10,629 nt of DNA, from positions 1 to 10,629 of the forward strand of contig DHXA01000165.1 of NCBI GenBank assembly GCA_002413455.1, given 5' to 3'. This document shows, in pieces, positions 6,999-10,629 of the stretch. Both the position numbers and the translations under genes were made by a program. Numbering within the stretch: the first letter of the stretch is position 1; each line of letters starts with the position of its first letter. The stretch comes from Rhodanobacter sp. UBA5168. GTDB taxonomy: Bacteria > Pseudomonadota > Gammaproteobacteria > Xanthomonadales > Rhodanobacteraceae. Below the pieces are notes generated by a model, which did no database searches, was not told the origin of the DNA, and was given only the letters and a program-made list of their open reading frames with translations.

Positions 6999-9412
6999 TG
7001 ATCGCGCGCGAGTTTCGTGAGGCGTGGCGGCGGCTGATGCGGCGGCCCGGATATGCGCTGTTGTCGGTGGCGGTGCTGGGCGTGGGGCTGGGGGTGGTGC
7101 TGTTCCTGTTCAGCGTGGTCAATACGCTGATCCTGCAGCCGCTGCCGTTTCCCCAGGCCGGCCGGTTGGTGGCGATAGGTCAGGCATCCGACAACGGGTA
7201 TGGCATCGGCGACATCGACAGTGACCAATACCTGCAACTGCAAGCGCGTTTTCGCAGCCTGGATGCCTTGGGCGCGTACCGCGATGGGGGCATGAATTTC
7301 GATCAGGGGCAAGGCGCGAGCTTCAGGCGTGGTACGTCGCTTACATCGTCGCTCATGGATCTGCTCGGCGTGAAGCCGCTGCTGGGGCGCGGCTTCGTCG
7401 CTACCGATGACAGTCCGGGCGCGGCACCGGTGTTGCTGCTGGGCGAGACGCTGTGGCGTCATGAATTCCAGGCCGATCCAAAGGTGGTGGGCCGCAGCGT
7501 GCGGGTCAACGGCGAGTGGTTCACCGTGGTCGGGGTCTTGCCCGCGGATTTCGGCTTTCCGCAGAACAGTGTGCTGTGGACGTCCTTGCGCCTGCGCCAG
7601 GGTCAGCATCGCATGTTATCCGGGGTGGGGCGGTTGGCTCCCGGCGTCGATCTGGCGCGGGCGCGTGCCGAGCTGGCGACGCGGGCGGACGATCTGCGCC
7701 GAGCGTTACCGGCCGAGTGGCGCATGCGCGACATGGCGATCAAGCCGCTGGCCTTGAGCTTCATTCCCGAAGATACGCGCGACTGGGTCTGGCTGATGCT
7801 TGGCGCCGCCGGGCTGGTGCTATTGCTGGCCTGCGTCAACGTGGCGAACCTGCAACTGGTGCAGACTTTGAACCGGCGTCGCGAACTGGCGCTGCGCAGT
7901 GCGCTCGGTTGCGGCCGGGTGCGCTTGATGACTGGGGTGTTGATCGAAAGTCTTTTGCTCAGCATGGCGTCGCTGGCGTTGGCGTGGCCGATCATGCTCG
8001 GTGCCAATCGCTGGATGGTCGCGATGTTTGTCGCCGCCGGGGATCCGCCGAACATCTTTTTCCGGTTCGGTGCGCAGGGCTGGGTGTGGCCGTTTGCCCT
8101 CGGCGTGGCCATGCTCAGCACGGCGATTGCCGGCCTGATTCCGGCCTGGCGTGCCTCGCGCACCGATCTGCAGGATGCGCTGCGTGATGGCAGCAAGGGG
8201 TCCGGCAGCGGTTTCGGCAAGGTAGCGAAAACCCTGGTGGTGATGCAGGTCGTGCTGACCGTGGTGTTGCTGGTGGGGGCCGGCATGTTCGTGCGTGCGC
8301 TGGGCGGCTTGTTGGCCGAGATGCCGGTCGGCGCCCGCCACGCGGCGCAGGTGCTCACGGCCAACCTGGCCTTGCCGGCGGCGCAGTTCCCCGACGATGC
8401 GCAGCGTATCCGCCTGATCGAGAACGTGGCCGAGCGCTTGCGCCATGAGCCGGGCGTGGTTGACGCCAGCGCCTCCAACACCATTCCCAGTGCGGTGCTG
8501 GGCAGCCACGAGGACGTGTCGCTGCCGGGGCAGCCACCACCGTCGGACGGCTGGCCGCGTGCGCAGATGGGCATCGTCGATGCGCATTTCCTCGACACCT
8601 ACGGCGTGCAACTGCGGGAAGGGCGTTTCTTCGACGCGCGCGATCGGGCCGACAGCCGGCAGGTGGTGGTGATCGACGCGAAGATGGCCGCCACGTTCTG
8701 GCCTCGCGGCGATGCGCTTGGCCAGTCATTGATCCTGTATCCGGGCAAGCCGTACGCACGGACGGTCACGGTCATCGGCGTGATCGAGCCCCTGCAGCTC
8801 GACTCCGCGATGGAAAAATCCCTGCCGGGCCTGTTGATGCCGTTGCTGCAATCGGCCGGGCAGGCGCCGCAACGGGCCATGGGGCTGGCTGTGCGCACCC
8901 ATGCGGATGCCGAGGGCTGGACGCGGCATCTGATCGAAAGCGTGCGTGCGGTGGATCCGCAGATAGCGGTGTTCGGTGTTTACAGCCAGAAGAAGGTGAT
9001 GGCGATATCACGGGTCAAGCTGGCTCTGCTGACCGACATTTTCAGTGTGTTGGGCCTGATCGCCTTGCTGCTGGCGGCGGCCGGCCTGTATGGCGTGCTG
9101 GCCTATGCGGTGGCGCAGCGCACGCGGGAAATCGGCATCCGCCGCGCCATTGGTGCGGGGCACGGCGCGATCCTCCGCGAGGTGGGCCGCCAACTGGCCT
9201 GGCAACTCGGCCTGGGCTTGTTCGTTGGCGTGGCGCTGGCATTGCCATGGTCAAGCGTCCTGGCCGACCCGGGATTGCACACGCGCGCGCACGATCCGGC
9301 GGTTTTCGTGCCCGTGTTGCTGCTGGTCGTGGGCGTGTCCGTGCTGGCTGCGCTGGTGCCGCTGTATCGGGCGCTGCGCGTCGATCCGGCGATTGCCCTG
9401 CGATACGAATGA
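6995..9412 (+). CDS. ABC transporter permease 3, MacB-PCD/FtsX duplicated (ADOP-like), 805 aa, divergent
   Basis: The third consecutive permease has the same eight-helix duplicated plan: TM1 about 20-46, periplasmic domain about 47-264, TM2-4 about 265-292, 310-344 and 363-385, TM5 about 411-436, second periplasmic domain about 437-674, and TM6-8 about 675-705, 733-755 and 769-795. Motifs include LMRRPGYALLSVAVLGVGLG, LQPLPFPQAGRLVAIG, LLLACVNVANLQLVQTLNRRRE, AYAVAQRTREIGIRRAIGAG and the C-terminal RALRVDPAIALRYE. The last two are nearer the standard MacB/ADOP consensus than the equivalents in permeases 1 and 2. It is clearly more distant from those two than they are from each other. The start overlaps the permease 2 stop by 4 bases, implying translational coupling and joint production. 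It may be the obligate partner for either of the two paralogues, but this is inference. Confidence 0.93.
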   Translation: MMIAREFREAWRRLMRRPGYALLSVAVLGVGLGVVLFLFSVVNTLILQPLPFPQAGRLVAIGQASDNGYGIGDIDSDQYLQLQARFRSLDALGAYRDGGMNFDQGQGASFRRGTSLTSSLMDLLGVKPLLGRGFVATDDSPGAAPVLLLGETLWRHEFQADPKVVGRSVRVNGEWFTVVGVLPADFGFPQNSVLWTSLRLRQGQHRMLSGVGRLAPGVDLARARAELATRADDLRRALPAEWRMRDMAIKPLALSFIPEDTRDWVWLMLGAAGLVLLLACVNVANLQLVQTLNRRRELALRSALGCGRVRLMTGVLIESLLLSMASLALAWPIMLGANRWMVAMFVAAGDPPNIFFRFGAQGWVWPFALGVAMLSTAIAGLIPAWRASRTDLQDALRDGSKGSGSGFGKVAKTLVVMQVVLTVVLLVGAGMFVRALGGLLAEMPVGARHAAQVLTANLALPAAQFPDDAQRIRLIENVAERLRHEPGVVDASASNTIPSAVLGSHEDVSLPGQPPPSDGWPRAQMGIVDAHFLDTYGVQLREGRFFDARDRADSRQVVVIDAKMAATFWPRGDALGQSLILYPGKPYARTVTVIGVIEPLQLDSAMEKSLPGLLMPLLQSAGQAPQRAMGLAVRTHADAEGWTRHLIESVRAVDPQIAVFGVYSQKKVMAISRVKLALLTDIFSVLGLIALLLAAAGLYGVLAYAVAQRTREIGIRRAIGAGHGAILREVGRQLAWQLGLGLFVGVALALPWSSVLADPGLHTRAHDPAVFVPVLLLVVGVSVLAALVPLYRALRVDPAIALRYE

Positions 9413-9428
9413 CCGCCACCAGCCTTTT

Positions 9429-9503
9429 TGTGGGAGCGACTTCAGTCGCGATGCTCTCCGGCCAGGTCGGGTCAAAAGCATCGCGGCTGAAGCCGCTCCC
9501 ACA
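9429..9503. repeat. Inverted pair of REP palindromes (REPIN-like element)
   Basis: The left arm (9429-9454, beginning TGTGGGAGCG) and right arm (9478-9503, ending CGCTCCCACA) are inverted copies of 26 bases that match at 24 positions, with 23 bases between them. Each arm also has its own small hairpin: a 5-bp stem GCGAC/GTCGC with loop TTCA at left, and GCGGC/GCCGC with loop TGAA at right. The two differences between arms are paired within that small stem (A-T at left, G-C at right), so both hairpins are kept. This is the widespread extragenic REP type of Pseudomonas and Xanthomonadales, mobilised in trans by RAYT transposases, none of which is encoded here. Lying between the permease operon and the regulator gene, it could act as a transcript-stabilising or attenuating structure. 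No T-tract follows, so it is not called as an intrinsic terminator. Confidence 0.88.
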
Positions 9504-9515
9504 GGTATGCTTTAC

Positions 9516-9529
9516 CGACGCAGGCGTCG
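9516..9529. promoter_or_regulatory. Small palindrome CGACG-CAGG-CGTCG upstream of the response regulator
   Basis: This perfect 5-bp inverted repeat with a 4-base centre lies 21 bases before the regulator ATG at 9551. It could be an operator half-site pair, an mRNA hairpin, or chance in GC-rich DNA. No other copy was noticed in the window. A TATGCT at 9506-9511 resembles a -10 box but has no -35 partner at the right distance. Confidence 0.25.
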
Positions 9530-9550
9530 CAAACCAGTGAACGGAAGACC

Positions 9551-10629
9551 ATGACGCGCGAATCGAATCCCACCGTGTTGCTCGCCGACGATCAGGCCGA
9601 CGTGCGTGAGGCGCTGCGCCTGCTGCTGAAGTCCGAGGGGATCGCCAGCGTGGGCGTGGACGGCCCCGCGGCGGCGCTGGAGGCGGTGCGCCAGCGTGAT
9701 TTCTGTTGCGCGCTGATCGACCTCAACTACACCCGCGACACCACGTCGGGCGAAGAGGGCTTGGCCCTGCTCGATCAGCTGCGCCAGCACGCGCCGGAAT
9801 TGCCGGTGGTGGTGATGACGGCGTGGGGCAACGTGCCGTTGGCGGTGAATGCGCTGCGCCGCGGCGCCGGCGACTTCATCGAGAAGCCGTGGGACAACAC
9901 GCGTTTGCTCAGCATCGTGCGCACCCAGATCGCGCTGGGCGAGGGCGCACGCCGGCAGCGCCGGCTGGAAGCGGAGAACGCGCTGCTGCGCGGCGGCAAC
10001 GACGTGCTGATCGCGGAGTCGCCGGCGATGCGGCGGGTGATGGAGCTGGTCGCGCGGGTGGCGCCCAGCGATGCCAACGTACTGGTGCTGGGCGAGAACG
10101 GCACCGGCAAGGGCGTCATCGCGCAAGCCTTGCACGCGCAGTCGCGGCGCGGGGCGAAGGCGCTGGTCAAGGTCAACATGGGCGGCATCGCCGAGAACGT
10201 GTTCGAGTCGGAGATGTTCGGCCACGTGCGCGGCGCGTACACCGACGCCAAGAGCGAGCGCATCGGCCGCTTCGAGCTGGCCGACGGCGGCACATTGTTC
10301 CTCGACGAGGTCGGCAACGTGCCGCCGTCGCAGCAGCCGAAGCTGCTGCGCGTGCTGGAGGATGGCGAGTTCGAGCGGCTCGGTTCGTCGCGCACGCAGC
10401 ACACCGACGTGCGGCTGGTCTCGGCCACGAATGCCGATCTCGCCATCGAAGTGGAGGCGGGTCGTTTCCGCAAGGATCTGCTGTATCGCCTCAACACCCT
10501 GGAGATCCGCCTGCCGCCGTTGCGCGAACGCAGCGCCGACATCCTGCCGCTGGCGCGCAACTTTCTCGAACGCAGCGCCGCACGCTATGGCCGCAGTGGT
10601 CTACGGCTGGCGCCATCGGCCGAACGCGC
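9551..10629 (+). CDS. NtrC-family response regulator (receiver plus sigma-54-type AAA+ domain), 3' truncated by window
   Basis: 359 residues are visible, and the frame is open to the window end. GGAAG (9543-9547) precedes the ATG. The receiver domain (about 8-125) has acidic Asp13/Asp14, phosphoacceptor Asp57, Thr90 and Lys112-Pro113. A linker with basic and Leu-rich residues (126-150) leads to the AAA+ domain (from about 153): Walker A GENGTGKG (181-188), [11 protein letters not shown] (223-233) in place of the GAFTGA loop, Walker B GGTLFLDE (246-253), [26 protein letters not shown] and [22 protein letters not shown] with the expected arginines. A C-terminal Fis-type helix-turn-helix is expected beyond the window. 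Two features are unusual: the Asp57 loop is about five residues longer than usual ([15 protein letters not shown]), and the sigma-54 contact loop has Phe to Tyr and Gly to Asp changes. It probably regulates the adjacent transporter operon with a kinase encoded nearby, inferred from position. Confidence 0.93.
   Translation, partial: MTRESNPTVLLADDQADVREALRLLLKSEGIASVGVDGPAAALEAVRQRDFCCALIDLNYTRDTTSGEEGLALLDQLRQHAPELPVVVMTAWGNVPLAVNALRRGAGDFIEKPWDNTRLLSIVRTQIALGEGARRQRRLEAENALLRGGNDVLIAESPAMRRVMELVARVAPSDANVLVLGENGTGKGVIAQALHAQSRRGAKALVKVNMGGIAENVFESEMFGHVRGAYTDAKSERIGRFELADGGTLFLDEVGNVPPSQQPKLLRVLEDGEFERLGSSRTQHTDVRLVSATNADLAIEVEAGRFRKDLLYRLNTLEIRLPPLRERSADILPLARNFLERSAARYGRSGLRLAPSAER

Noticed and set aside
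9413..9550. Intrinsic terminator after permease 3
   Set aside because: The stable fold-back is a REP pair and no T-run follows its 3' arm; the TTTTT at about 9425-9429 precedes the structure on the plus strand, so it does not have the right order.

Overview
The window is GC-rich, mostly about 65-70% in lines sampled by hand, and its genes use mainly G/C-ending codons. It reads as a chromosomal piece of a gammaproteobacterium, most likely Xanthomonadales (Rhodanobacter/Dyella/Luteibacter-like). The basis is codon bias, a TGTGGGAGCG-type REP palindrome typical of Xanthomonadaceae/Rhodanobacteraceae and Pseudomonas, and a MacB-type ABC operon next to an NtrC-type regulator. The genus is inferred from memory of similar loci and was not tested.

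Layout: all genes lie on the + strand. (1) 1-540 is the C-terminal part of a periplasmic adaptor (HlyD/membrane fusion protein family), cut by the window start. (2) 633-1298 is a six-helix DUF998 membrane protein of visibly lower GC, lodged between the adaptor and the ATPase. (3) 1304-2068 is a MacB/LolD-type ABC ATPase with all motifs intact. (4-6) 2065-4521, 4554-6998 and 6995-9412 are three consecutive large permeases of about 805-818 residues with duplicated MacB-PCD/FtsX architecture (ADOP-like). The first two are close tandem paralogues and the third is more divergent. (7) 9413-9550 is intergenic and holds an inverted pair of REP elements (a REPIN-like structure) and a small palindrome. 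(8) 9551-10629 is the N-terminal 359 residues of an NtrC-family response regulator with receiver and AAA+ domains, cut by the window end.

How it fits together: adaptor, ATPase and permeases form a probable tripartite efflux or envelope mechanotransmission machine. The ATPase works in the cytoplasm, the FtsX-type permeases span the inner membrane with large periplasmic domains, and the adaptor would reach toward an outer-membrane partner not seen here. The ATPase-permease 1 and permease 2-permease 3 junctions overlap by 4 nt, and the other internal gaps after the DUF998 gene are 5 and 32 nt, so genes 3-6 are very probably co-transcribed. The response regulator probably controls the transporter, inferred from position only; its cognate kinase is not in the window. 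The substrate cannot be told from sequence.

The points most worth a second look are the low-GC DUF998 gene inside the operon, the three-permease/one-ATPase arrangement, the non-canonical receiver loop and GAYTDA loop of the regulator, and the covarying REP pair. I see nothing that amounts to a clearly new biological system.
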